A program made the position numbers and the translations under genes. A stretch of 64,000 nucleotides of DNA. It comes from Syngnathus acus (Eukaryota; Chordata; Actinopteri; Syngnathiformes; Syngnathidae). This document shows, one piece after another, positions 1 through 11,453 of the stretch (position 1 is the first letter of the stretch; each line of letters opens with the position of its first letter). A model generated the notes under the pieces. The model saw nothing but the letters and a program-made list of their open reading frames with translations. It did no database searches and was not told the DNA's origin. Where the stretch lies: the NCBI RefSeq assembly GCF_901709675.1, contig NC_051105.1, forward strand, positions 9,420,104 to 9,484,103, written 5' to 3'.

Positions 1-2365
1 ATTTATATATTTTTTTAATATATATTTTTTCTGATGTCATGTACATAGACTGAGAATGTATGTGTACGTGACTTTAGAAAAAAAATATTTTGTTTGACTG
101 AATCCCCATTGAAAATACATATAGGAAAGCACAATCACATTTCTAAGCGTGGCCTTAAATGCTCACAAATCTGAGAGAAGACGACAAAGCCAGCCACGTG
201 ACTCAAGATACACATCGAAGCACTTAAGGGAATGAAAACATCTCAAACCAACATTTCCCAGCTGTATGTTCTTCTTTGAGCACATTTGCATAGGCTTCTG
301 GGTGATGTATAGGTTTGTGGTCAGACTTCTCAAATGTGAGGTTTCAATGTGGGGGGGGATGGAGGACTGTCGGGGAACTTCCATTTTAATTCCTCTGCTT
401 GGCTGCGTTATGAGCGCTGAACAACATGTGCAGTGAGCAGCATTTGAGAGGTACACTGAAAGCAAGTCTGATGCGCTTACCCATTAAGTGTGATTATGTC
501 AAATGAGCACAGGGGAGAAAGCCAACTGACATTTGGGCGGCAGCCATAAAAAAGCCCAATGCTGCACATCTTTCAAATGCATCCTGAGAAATTAGAATCG
601 GAAAATGACGCAAAGGAAAGAAAAGCAACAATAGTGAAATTGAGGATTGAGAAGAACTTTCACACACCGAGATAAATAGTGTGACCAGTATGTTTCTTTT
701 GGTTTCTGAAAATCTTCACATATGATTTGGGCAACCATGCTACAGAAGCAGTGTTGCGTTAGCGGAGGTGTGCCTAATGACGTTTTAATTTGTTGTCAAC
801 ATTTTTACTTTGGTCTCTCAAGAAGGCCAACACTTGTTTTGAGTGGTGGAACTTAAATGAGGCTGACAGGAGGAATTTCTTTGAGTGATGAAAAGGGTAA
901 GGCGTACATGCTGTAAACCAAAGGAAACAAGTAAATGTCAGCCCTTTATGTTGTTGCTTTCACTTTACATTATACAAATGTGGGCTGTCAAACCCCCCTC
1001 TACTTGTTTTTCCGATCTATGCGTGTGAAAAGTGGTTTGTAAGCGCTTGTGATATATATTTTTTCTCCTCTGGATGGTGATGGCGTTTTAAAAAACATGA
1101 CATAGGTTTATTACATTTCCACTGCATATTGAAGACAAGACTACCATCTAGAGGAGTAAAAATAAGAAATATCACAAGTGCTTCACAAAGCTTTATTTGT
1201 TCATCACTACCTGAGAGATAATTTAATCTAGTGCCATCAAATATTTATTTATTTATTTATTTATTACAATCAATTAAAAACAAGATCATGCAGAAGAACA
1301 CGGTTTATTTTTTTCTTCCATTATTTTATACGGATGTACTGTTGTCGTAGTCCTGCAGATGTCAGTATTGTAAAAGAAAAAAAATGCATACTGCAGTTTT
1401 TATGACTTGATTCCAAAAAACGTGATGGTGAAAACCTAATCTAAGTGATTGGTGGACAGCTAATAACTCCAAAGTGCTATGCTTTATTTTGTCCTTTGGT
1501 GTCATTTCTTGTGTAAATCCTCGAATAGGCAAAAGTCTCACAAGGGAGGTGCCTGAAATATTCCCACCAATCAAATGTGTGACTTTCCATGATTCTCCAA
1601 ATTCTATAATTTATAAACACAATTATGGTTCCATGATTAGTAGTTGAAGTTTTGGAGTAACTTCCTCTTTTAATTGAATTACAAGACTGTTGTGCTATGT
1701 TATGTTATGTTATGTTATGTTATGTTATGTTATGTTATGTTATGTTATGTTATGTTATGTTATGTCAATATGCAGAATCTGAACTTGACATAACTTTGGT
1801 AACTCTGCAGTGAAACGACATACAAATACCATTAATAAAGTAACAAAAACAACCCACAATAATATAAATAAATATGTCATCATAATGGGGGGAAATTAAC
1901 AAGATGAATTATTTTGACCTTCAGAATGACAAAAGGGTTTTCAAGAAATTCATCCCAGCCCACAGTGGATTCTTCACTCTGTAAGCATTCATCAGCTAAC
2001 GCAGTAGTGAGATGCAACTCTCTGGCAGTGGATGTTTCCTCTAATGGGAAACAATTACACACTTGGTGGCTTCTCCACTGACTTCTGATGAGACTCATTC
2101 GCTGAGGAAATGGCCACGTAATCATGTGTGTGTAATGGGCTAACGCTGCTCATTGCTCACTGAGCCAGTCTGCAGACGGCGCCATTGCAGTTTCAGTCCA
2201 CTCCATATGAGTTTGTCCAGAAATGTAGAATTATTCAGAAAATGTGGACTCACCTGGCTGTGTTGCTCACCTAATCTCAGCAAGCAAGGCAATTATTATT
2301 TTTTTCCAGCAATACTCTCATTCAGAAAATATAACTGGAAATGTATCTCTGCGAATCCAACCTTC
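1..2365. other. Upstream intergenic DNA, distal part
   Basis: AT-rich single-copy-looking DNA with no ORF that resembles a known protein and no splice-flanked coding stretch that I recognise. It holds a short (TTTA)n run near 1242-1265 and the TATGT array listed separately. If the erbb4 call at 6100 is right, this is 5' flanking intergenic sequence. I see no neighbouring gene. Confidence 0.6.
1696..1765. repeat. TATGT pentanucleotide microsatellite
   Basis: Fourteen uninterrupted copies of the pentamer TATGT (70 bp), read directly from the sequence. A perfect array of this length is probably variable between individuals. It lies about 4.3 kb upstream of the erbb4 start codon in non-coding DNA. 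Confidence 0.95.
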
Positions 2366-2373
2366 CTCTAAAG

Positions 2374-2694
2374 CAGGGGTGTCAAACTCATATTTGTCGC
2401 GGGCCGCATTGTAGTCATAGTTTCCCTCGAAGGGCCATTATGACTGTCAACCCAAATAAATGAACGTCTCATATTATATACAGTATAAGCTACAAAACAA
2501 ACTGACAAATATTTTCTTTTCAAATCAGACTAGTGGAAATTTTTCAAATATTTTAAAAAGATGATTTTTTAAAAGTTAAGACAATTTGCAATTTTAGTAT
2601 GACATAAATGTAATGCACAATTTGTCTTCGCGGGCCACAGAAAATAATGCGATGGGACATATCTGGCCCCCGGGCCTTGGGTTTGACACCTGTG
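2374..2694. mobile_element. Non-autonomous hAT-type DNA transposon (MITE), complete
   Basis: A 321-bp element flanked by the same 8 bases, CTCTAAAG, at 2366-2373 and 2695-2702. Eight-base target duplications are the hAT signature. The left end reads CAGGGGTGTCAAAC. The reverse complement of the right end reads CACAGGTGTCAAAC, so 12 of 14 terminal bases agree. Inside each end are GGGCCGCA-like and GGGCCACAG-like blocks, familiar from fish hAT-derived repeats. There is no transposase ORF, so it must have been moved in trans. Both ends and the target duplication are intact while the interior is AT-rich and degraded. Assignment to hAT rests on termini and duplication length; the subfamily is not determined. 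Confidence 0.88.
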
Positions 2695-2702
2695 CTCTAA
2701 AG

Positions 2703-5640
2703 CCTGCAACATGTGCATAGTTCATCACGGTAAATGTTTTTCTTCCATGTGTGGGAAAAAGATTGCTTTATACTCGCTCGCCACCGACGGTGCAAAACAA
2801 TGTACAGGGGCAATAAAAAAAATTGCTTCATAAGCCTCACATTGTGTGTCTGGCATCATTACGAGGCACAATAGCCTCTGGAGGGCCCCGGCTTTTATTG
2901 GCGTGCCTCTTGCTGCAGCAAAGGCTCATCCATTAAACAAATCAGGAGGTTATGTATTAGATTAGCTGTACAGAAGACACCGGGATTGTCTGCAAGAATA
3001 CTTGAAACCTTGTCTCATTGCCTCTCATAGCGCCAGGAATAAATTACTTTATTGACAGCACGAGGGTGATACTGTCAGAAGGTGGCTCTTCAAGCATGAT
3101 GTTAAATGAAAACACCACCTCACCAAATTATACTTTGATGTTATTAAGAGTGATAAACGGCAGTCATTTGAGCTGTATTTAGAGGGAAGCTTCCAGTCAT
3201 CATAGCAAATTGCCGGGTCTCGTTTTTACAAATACATTTGCAGCGTCAGTGATATTAAAAGCCGAGGAATATTTATTCGAGTTTATATGCACCAGGAAGA
3301 CAATGTCACGGGAAGCTGGTTGGGGGCAGTTTGCCTCTCTCGCCCCCCCGTGGAGTCAGTCTGTTGATGGGTTGACCCTGGAGGTGAGACACAGACTGCC
3401 ACCCACTGGTGAGGGGTCAGACTGCAGCGGAGGTTCAAAAAAAGTGCCCCTCACAGTTCAGTGCACTTTTTTTGACTACAAAAGCCGCTTAACTTTTTTT
3501 CTGCACTATCTAGGAACTTGTGGAAAAACATTGTGTGTGCGTGTGCATATTCAAGCAAATCACTTCTCATTTAGAGCCAAACAAAAGCCTTGAAAATTCT
3601 CAGGAGAGGAACCACCTGCTCATAGCAACGAAAGGATGTTTACGAAGTTGACTCGATTATCGCTCGGGTTTACACTTTGATGTATTGGAAAACTAAAAGG
3701 AAGGTAAGCCGCCTGACTCCTTCAGGGGTATTGCGCCTAATCATGTCTTTTGGAAGTGCATAAATATAAAAATGATGCCCCTCAAAATAACGCCGATTTA
3801 TTTTTTTGAAGATAATAGGTTTATTATTGTTATAGGCAGTGAAGAAAATGGATTGATGTTGTCAGCTGCTGGGATTTTTTTTTTTTTTTTTTCTTACACG
3901 TTGAAACATGACAGACTTGACATTCATTTTCAAAGCCAAGCACACTTAACAGTAAATGACTTAGGTGTGTGTGTGTGCGTATACGTGGGTGGATGTGAGG
4001 TTGCAGTCAGAGTGCATGATTAATGTCCAGATGTGTGGACATATTGTGACTCAAGGTGGCATTCGTCTTTCTCTCAAAGTGCAAAAGTAAGCAGCATATG
4101 GTCCGGAAGGTAATAACCCTTTGTCACATTGTTTCCTGGTGAAAAGACCTGCGTCGTTGATTTCCAAGTAATCGAAACAACCCATCAAGTACAGTATCAC
4201 TTTGTAAAGCTGTTTTTTGACTTCTCTGTTATTTACACATCAAAACAAAATAGCTTACAGGAGAAATCAAAGTCTAAGGATTATACTCAATAGCAAAACG
4301 ATACCAAGGAGTGGTAAAGATCTCTTGACCTTAAATATGACTTTTTGGGAGGGGTTGTGAGAACATATTGGACATTTTCAAACTTGGTAAGAAATTGATC
4401 GATTCATTACAGCATATTTTGCAATATGGCCCCCTTTGGCTGTGTATAAAAATGATATCAGAACAGTTGGATTAGATTGCTCGGGGAAAAGAAAGTGTGG
4501 ATCTTGCAATTCATCATTGCTTTTCTGTCTCACCTTTGATGAACTTGCAGAAACAAATCCAATACTTCAGAATTAACGATGACTGTGTTTGGACTGAGAA
4601 AAGTAAGAGCAAACAACTTCCCAAATTAGCATCATGTCATTTTTTTTTTTCCTTCCAGTGAGTCAGAATCTTTTTCAGCAGCTACAATGAGCAATGGAAT
4701 AATAAATAACAAGTTTAATAGAAATTATAATGACCGTGAAATCCTTGAGACGCCGTTGCTGGGTCTCAAGTATGAAATTAATGACTGTAACCTTTGCTAA
4801 TATATCAGCATATCGGAACAATGAGCAGATACCGTGCAAAAATGTTAATAGGGCATAATTGCATTTCTTGCCGCATTTCATAAAACCTTCAAGTCAGAAA
4901 TGTCCAGCCTTGTATGACCGACAGTGTCCTGGTGTGTGTGTGTTTTTGCTGATATATCTATTGCTTTCAATTCAAGGATATTATTGAGATGAATATTACA
5001 CGCATACAAACGCTGTGATGTTTTTAATTTATTTTTTAATAGCATGTTTGGAGGTGAGGCACCTTCAAAGTTCCAACTTTGTAACTGCAGCATGGGTCCA
5101 TGACCTCTCCTTTCATCCTTCATCCACCCTGAATGTGCGGCACATGCTTTTCAACACAAGTAAGAACTATGATGCCATTTTTAACTGTTTTTACAACATA
5201 CCAAGCGTTTTGATGCCATCTTGTGGCAGTTCACAACACTATGAAAAGAAAAATAATAGACCGACAGTTTGCAAATCCAGGTCATGAAAATATAAAACGT
5301 GCCACAGGTGTTCAAAGCGCCTTTTTGAGGGGAGTCCTGCACTTTTTGTCTCAGATGGAGCTTAATAAACTGGCAGTCATATCTGATCTGTAGGATATGA
5401 TGTAGTTGACCACATGTGAGTTTGACTCACTCAGATCACTTGTTGCCAAAATACTACTTAGAGTAGGAATATATATGTCATTCAAAAAGATCAAAATCCC
5501 TGCATCTATTGTTATTTTTATTGATCCACTTGATAACCTCCTGGTAAACATTATAGTGCACCCAGAGTCCACGCCCCTTCCCCAGAATTCATTTTGATCG
5601 TGTCAGTTTGACAGGTGCAGTGCAAGAATTTAAAATAAGT
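2703..5640. other. Upstream intergenic DNA, proximal part
   Basis: No gene recognised. The section 2860-3065 is unique-looking and lacks simple repeats, so it is a possible conserved non-coding block. A T-run lies near 3874-3892 and a short (GT)n tract near 3965-3978. Short ORFs on both strands here lack similarity I can recognise and have no codon pattern suggesting a protein. Confidence 0.55.
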
Positions 5641-6099
5641 GTCAAATTATGTCAACCAATGGCAGAACCAGTGGATAGGTGCGTGGTCGTCTGCGAGGTG
5701 ATGGTCGGCCACTTGTGCCAATGACAGTGTGCGTAGGAGGAGTTCCAGGGCTCGGAGGTGTGTCTGGAAAGAAAAAAAGAAAAAATCAAGTGTGGCGTTG
5801 CATACAGAGTACAAGTGGGGGAGAAATGGCATGAATACAGCCTTTTACTGTTTAGACAAGCGTCACTGTGCGCGCGTTGGAAACTTGTTTAGCCAGCCAG
5901 TTTCAATTTAAGCTTGTGGACATTGAGAGGTTTACCCGAAGCACAGTCTGACAAACTTAAAGGAGAGGGGGGCGGAAAAAAAAAAAGCCCATCCAAGTCC
6001 CTAAAGTGACGCTTTTGGCTCAAAACGAGCAAACCCGTTGAGTGGTTCAAACAAGGATACGCTGTTGGACATGTGAATTTAAAGGAAATAAGCGCAACA
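5641..6099 (+). promoter_or_regulatory. Probable erbb4 promoter and 5' UTR region
   Basis: This stretch precedes the erbb4 start codon. It contains a CCAAT box at 5656-5660 and a GC box GGGGCGG at 5969-5975, and it is visibly richer in CpG (for example around 5868-5880) than the flanking DNA. The CpG-rich zone continues through exon 1 to about 6260. No convincing TATA box is seen, which would fit a CpG-type promoter. The transcription start cannot be placed from sequence alone; somewhere between about 5970 and 6060 is plausible. An ATG directly followed by TGA lies at 6071-6076, just before the main start. Confidence 0.45.
6071..6076 (+). promoter_or_regulatory. Start-stop upstream ORF before erbb4 ATG
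   Basis: ATG immediately followed by TGA, 23 bases before the main start codon. Start-stop elements are known to stall initiating ribosomes and lower translation of the main ORF. The sequence before it (GGAC) has G at -3 relative to its ATG, a moderately favourable context. It acts only if transcription begins upstream of 6071, which is likely but not shown. Confidence 0.4.
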
Positions 6100-6178
6100 A
6101 TGAAACAAGCGACTGTCCTGTATTGCCTCGACTTTTTCCTGACGTGCCTCTTGTTTGGGTCGAGCTCGTCACAATCAG
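6100..6178 (+). CDS. erbb4: erbb4 coding exon 1: start codon and signal peptide
   Basis: First coding exon of the receptor tyrosine kinase ErbB4, which binds neuregulins at the cell surface. The 79 coding bases give 26 residues starting MKQATVLY and ending SSSSQS, plus the first base of a valine codon. Residues about 6-19 are hydrophobic (VLYCLDFFLTCLLF), as expected of a signal peptide. Human ERBB4 also starts MK-AT and ends its signal region SQSV. By analogy, cleavage would fall before QSVCAG, after residue 24. The start has a good Kozak context (A at -3). The exon ends CAG followed by the strong donor gtaagc at 6179, in phase 1, the same phase as the first intron of ERBB-family genes. Its partner is exon 2 at 53679. 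This exon is weakly conserved, so the call depends on length, phase, position and the linked exon 2. Confidence 0.85.
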
Positions 6179-6224
6179 GTAAGCAAAGCCGACCTGAGCG
6201 CGCTGCTTGGTGGGTTCCAAGTGA

Positions 6225-6253
6225 CGCGCGGAGCGCATGAGGGGCTCCGCGCG
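6225..6253. other. Perfect GC-rich hairpin near the exon 1 donor
   Basis: CGCGCGGAGC at 6225-6234 is exactly complementary in reverse to GCTCCGCGCG at 6244-6253, with a 9-base loop. The right arm also overlaps a 12-bp palindrome CTCCGCGCGGAG at 6245-6256. The stem starts 47 bases after the intron 1 donor, so it would be present in the primary transcript. It lies at the 3' edge of the CpG-rich zone. Confidence 0.7.
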
Positions 6254-6256
6254 GAG

Positions 6257-9200
6257 ACTTTTTGCAGACATGTTATTTTTACATTTCGTGATGATTATGA
6301 ATGTGTGCTAGTCTTTTTGTCAGACTGAGATTGAAATGTCTGAAAGCTGCTTTACTAGTCGTTTCATAAGTTCCCATCGTATTTGTTTTTCTTTTAATAT
6401 AAAATATGTGATTACGGGATAGATAATCCACGTTCAACAGATCATCTTAAACCCATTCATCCAAATACGCACGAACCGTAAATCCTGCAGGGACGAGCAT
6501 GCAGTGATGAACTGTTGTCCATATGCAATCTGCAAACTGCTTGATATTAAAGCGGGTTACCGTGAAATTACACTATTCCATTTTATTGCAACTCCCCCCG
6601 AGGACCCTGTGCACCTCACTTTGACGAGCGCTGCAGCGACGCTCTTTTACGCACCAGCAAATGCACTTCTTCTACACTTTGTATTTGTCACGACACTTAA
6701 ACATTTGGAAAAACACGCTGTATTTAATCTTTCGGTTGCTTTCACGAGGCGAACAATGAAATGAAAATGCAATGTGGAATTTTGACGTCCCGTGAAGTGT
6801 GAACACTGACGATCGTGTGCTTTATTCTACAGCATGCATGGCACAAGATATAAGATTTTGCCGTATAAATAGATTAGTTGGATTATTTGTCTTTTCGTAT
6901 GAGAAAGAAATTAGGCATAGGGCAGGCATATCGAATTGTGGATGTTTGGGTGGATTGAACAGGTGCAAATAGGATAACAGTGTGTGTCAACAACCACCAA
7001 AGTGGTAGCCAATCAGAAAAAGGCTTCCACTCGCAATGTGGCATTATGCGTTCATTTCCAACAATGTACATTTTTTGATGCATGCCTGTGAAAGGTCAAT
7101 CCATGAAGACAGTAACAGTTGATCTTTTTATTTTTGCACAGACATAGCATCACAACATCTTCCACATCAAGTCAGAACAGCAGATAGGGCAGAAAGAATG
7201 GATTGTGCAAATAAAATAGTGTATACATTGGTTAATATTTGGCATGGAGAGAGTAATGTGATGAAAGTGTAATGTGTGTGTTTGTTTGTGTGTGTGTGTG
7301 TGTGGGGGGGGGGGGCATGACTGGTTTGTGTAAAGAAGCACATCTGCATCCCAACACTTGCTCCTGTTTAATTTCTTATTTTGTTTAGCTTTATTTAATC
7401 CAAGCTCATTTTATTTGAGCTGTTCAGTATGTGCAGTGCATTCTAATGTGCCCATGTATGCTGATTTATCTCCTCTTGAGTTGTTATCCTCTGGAAAATA
7501 AATGGAACATTTCCTTTGGCAGTGTAGTCCTTTGCTAGAAATTAAAACAGTTTGTCACCTAAGCAGCCAAAGTTGTCGCTGGGAATCGGATGCATGTGTG
7601 CAGGCTGCTGAGTGGCCGCAGAGTTCCTGCACTGCACTGCACCACGCTCTTCATTAGTGTGCTACAAAACACTGAAGCTGGGGATGGCAAATAACTGCCG
7701 ATTCCTAGCCATATGGCCTCATTCAAGAAAGCTCTCTATCGTATGAATATTCATGTATTCCATATGCGGGAACAGTGGAGGAATTACATCCGTCTATGTT
7801 TTTGTGTAGGCTCTTTCAATTAGTAAAGTCGGCGCAATGTGGGTAAACTCTATCCGCTAATTATCCTGCAGCTTTCTGTTGTTTCTTTAGTGTTTGGGAT
7901 TTCCGTGGAAAATGAGATTTGGAAATATATTTCTGCTGACTGTGGCTGGAGCATTCATTGTTGAACTGGTGGCGTTTGCTGTGATGGAGTGAGGCTGAGG
8001 GATAGTTGACATGAAGATTTGTTATGCTTTTTTATTCTTTCATTAATGATCAAATGATGGTGTTCTTTTTCACCACTGTGAAATTTTTTAATAGGGCTGC
8101 ACTGATGTGTTTTTCACTTGGATGTATATGATGTTGTGCTATACCATGAAACCTGAGGGCGCACTTGCACTTGACAGTGCTTCTGGGCGATTACTCCTCT
8201 ACTCTGTTTCTTGCTAGCCTGCACTCACACTGCACTGTGCTCGTCCACACTTTTTGTGCAGACATGTGACATCACTGTATGGCTGCAATTGTATATTGTG
8301 GAGTAGTCTGAGCCCAAGAGTTCAGAATATTCAAATTAGACCTCGTCTACATAAAAAAGAGCTTTATACTGTTTATATGTTTTATCCTGCTGTTCTGGGA
8401 AACCATTTTTCTTTTTAACAGTGTCCCAGAATGATCATATTTGAAAACAAACACTGCCCTTGCTTGTATTTCTCATGGCTTGGTGGTCCCAGTTCCCGCC
8501 AACAATAACAACTTGCATGTTCTTTATTTCGGCAGTTATCTGAGCTTTTCTTCTGATAAGAACAAGTTGTACCTCTTAAATGCCTCCTTTCTTGCTCTTT
8601 TGGCCATCCCTGAAGTTAGTTGTGAGTGTTTATACGCTGCACAGGCTTGGTGACTTTCTGTTGCGCGTCAGCTCCACTTCAGGTCTGGCATACTATGTAC
8701 AACAGTCTTTCAGTGTTTGGACCTCGACTTTTTAGCAAAAAAATAAATAAATAAATAAATCGGGTAATGACAAGAATAGATGCCAATAATTGTGAGCTCT
8801 GAAATTAAACTGTCTGTGAAGTCAAGCCTAACAGCATGTTATCAAAATCTCCGTTGTCTGTTTTTATATCATGATTGTGATTATATTTAATAATGCCCTA
8901 GCTTTTGAACAAAATAGCGGTCATCTTCTTTTTTTTTTTTTTTTTTTTTTTTGCTGATGCCCAGGAGGGCAATTTTTCTTCCCCAGTTTTGACTTGTTGA
9001 TGGGTTCATCAACATTTAGACTGTCTGCTGGCAGCAGAAGTGATTGGATCATATTTTATGTGACCTTTACAAGATCTATAAGCTCATTTATCAGACGCAG
9101 TTATACAGGCAAAACACAAGTTGGACCATGCATCATCATTATTGTCAGCTGCTAGACGCCCCTACTGTGAAGGATTTCATAACGGGATTGGTGCATCCCG

Positions 9201-11430
9201 CTTCGTTGTAAGGCCATTTTAAAATGATGCGTCTGTAGAATGCAAACAAGAATATGCAGCTCAGCAAACGGACAAGTGGATTTTTTTTTGGTTTGTTTTT
9301 CCACTCCCTTCTCCTTCACATCGAGACACACACTTTGAGCTATCACCCTAAAATGGAAGGGCCACAAGTGTCACTCAGACCCTTTAAAAACTGTTTGAGC
9401 GTGTGATGTATGTTTCTCAGTATGCTCGACTTTTGATCCCTGATGATATTGTTGCATCCTTCCCCGCACAATACGACCTCATCGTCTTCCTGGAGGGCGG
9501 CGGCATGCTGTCAGCTACTCAAATCTTTGACAGACATATTTTTGACGGTTTCAAAATATTGTGACAAAAGCTCCAGGAAGCATCTTCTGTGGATTTGTAT
9601 ATTTGATGGCTGTCAATGTTTGTATGTCTTAGACTGAAGGTTATGTGTCTGACGGTTTAATTTCTGTTGGTCCTCAATTCTGTTTTTTTTTTTTTTTTTT
9701 TTTTTCGCCGCTTCTCAATTGAACTACAATTGAAATGACCATAAAATGGTCAAGTGGTTTTTAAGATGAGCGTCCCATGAAAAGAGTTGCTCCGCTGTGT
9801 TATTTTTCCTCTCGGAAATGACAGCACGCCATGTTGCAGCGAGGCTTTTTTATTGTCATTTTCTTTGTTATTTTTCTATTCTCGGTTAATAACGGTAGCC
9901 AACATATGAAAGGATGATAATAGCCTGACAACTTGGCATGAAAGACAAGTTCCACCTTCATGTGAGCTTTTCATTCAGTCCCGCATGTGGGTGCTTTAGA
10001 AGGCAGATTCCTCTCAAATCTCTTCCTCTCTCTGTCTCTTTCCTCTTTTAGTAATCCCCTTCTAAAATATTCATAGCTAATCTGCATTTACAATGTAATT
10101 ACAGACGGCCTTTGAGTGATATCAGATAAAGTAGGCTCAACACACATTTCTTTCAAAGTCTTGATTCGGTGATTTGTGTGTTTGAATACATATGAGGCAC
10201 TCTTTACACTTTATGTGGTTGAGAAATAAGATTGGTAAGAAAATTCAAAGTAATTTACGGAAATGTGTTCCCGGCTGTGTCACATTTCGGAATAAATTAC
10301 TTAAATCACAAGTTTATAGTTTACAGCTATTTTCATGCTATAAACCATAACATCCTATTTCAATCCTTCCATTTGTTTAGTTTGAACTCAAGAATTGCCC
10401 CAATATTACTAAAATGTGTTAGCATTGCTAACAACCATCGTAAATATATATTTATATAAATATTGGTGGCCATTTCTGTCTTTTAATGAGCTAGGAATAT
10501 ATCTTCAATTTACTAGTCTTGAATTACCACTTATTAAGAGGGAAGTGATTTTCTTGCTTGGCAGTAATAGTGTGGCTGTCACTGGTGCAGTCACCTTGGA
10601 CAGAGTAGAAATAGCGCCGCTCTCTTCTGGATGTGAAGGTTCATAAAGCACAGGATGAGAGGAGCAGAAAAGGCAATTGACCTTGGTAGCTTTTTGGGGG
10701 TGGAGGGGGTGGGGGGGCTTAGTCCCTATACGGCCACCCCATGGTCCTGCAGTGTGGTGAAAGGGACAATGCAGAGAATGACAACTATTATTAAGACTGT
10801 GGAAACAAACTACTTATTGCAATCACAATCGAAAATCTAATTTTAAATGGATACAGCTCTCTGGGTTTGTCAATCAAACATGAGTATTATTTCCCCCAAG
10901 TGCAAATACGAGAGGATTATGTAAAAACATGGCCAAGAGATTTTGTAAACAAGAGCCGAGCAAGAAAGTGTTCCAATCCATAAAAACAATACAATGATGT
11001 GATTAATTACCTTTTGTCTGGGTCCTGTGAGGGTATAAAAATGTCTTAAATCATTCTCTTTAATCTTTCCACAGTTTTGTTTAAATGCAAGTGTAGTACT
11101 GGAGCTGAATATTTTGTTCATTAGTGTGTGTGTGGACTTTTAATGGAGGTGAAGAGTATAGTTATGAGCATTGCCCACTTGGTGCAGTCCGGTACCAAAG
11201 TCAAATGTGCCATTTCAACCCTCTTGTGCTAGACTATTTACCTGAGACAGGGGTGCTTTATCTCAGCCAGTCACTAGTGCATAAGTAAACACACAGGAGG
11301 TGGAGGGGGGGGGGCATACTTTATATCATGCTGCTTTCAGCTGCCTTGCCTTTGTTCCAAAACCACCCTCCCACAGAGAGACATTATCCCCCGATGGCAA
11401 GGTGAATGGGTTGCTGATGTAGGGTTATTT
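6257..11430. other. Intron 1 sequence, 5' part
   Basis: AT-rich non-coding DNA. Simple tracts seen: (GT)n followed by a 12-base G-run at about 7273-7315, (AAAT)n near 8740-8760, a 24-base T-run at 8929-8952 and a 23-base T-run at 9683-9705. Unique-looking blocks without simple repeats occur around 7690-7830 and 10040-10145. No exon or RNA gene recognised. Confidence 0.55.
10696..10717 (+). other. G-quadruplex-forming motif
   Basis: Runs of five, five and seven G separated by TGGA and T, enough for four G-tracts of three or more. It lies in the transcribed strand of intron 1, so it could fold in DNA or in the pre-mRNA. Confidence 0.55.
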
Positions 11431-11435
11431 GTTGT

Positions 11436-11453
11436 GGGGTGGGGTGGGGTGGG
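11436..11453 (+). other. Strong G-quadruplex motif with single-base loops
   Basis: GGGGTGGGGTGGGGTGGG: four G-tracts separated by single T, the loop length linked to the most stable parallel quadruplexes. It is on the same strand as the erbb4 transcript. It may equally be viewed as a short GGGGT microsatellite. Confidence 0.7.

Noticed and set aside
1696-1765. Regularly spaced repeat considered as a CRISPR array
   Set aside because: Perfect 5-bp tandem units without spacers, in vertebrate DNA; a microsatellite.
7150-7349. Pro/His/Thr-rich reverse ORFs
   Set aside because: They read through the GT tract and G-run at 7273-7315.
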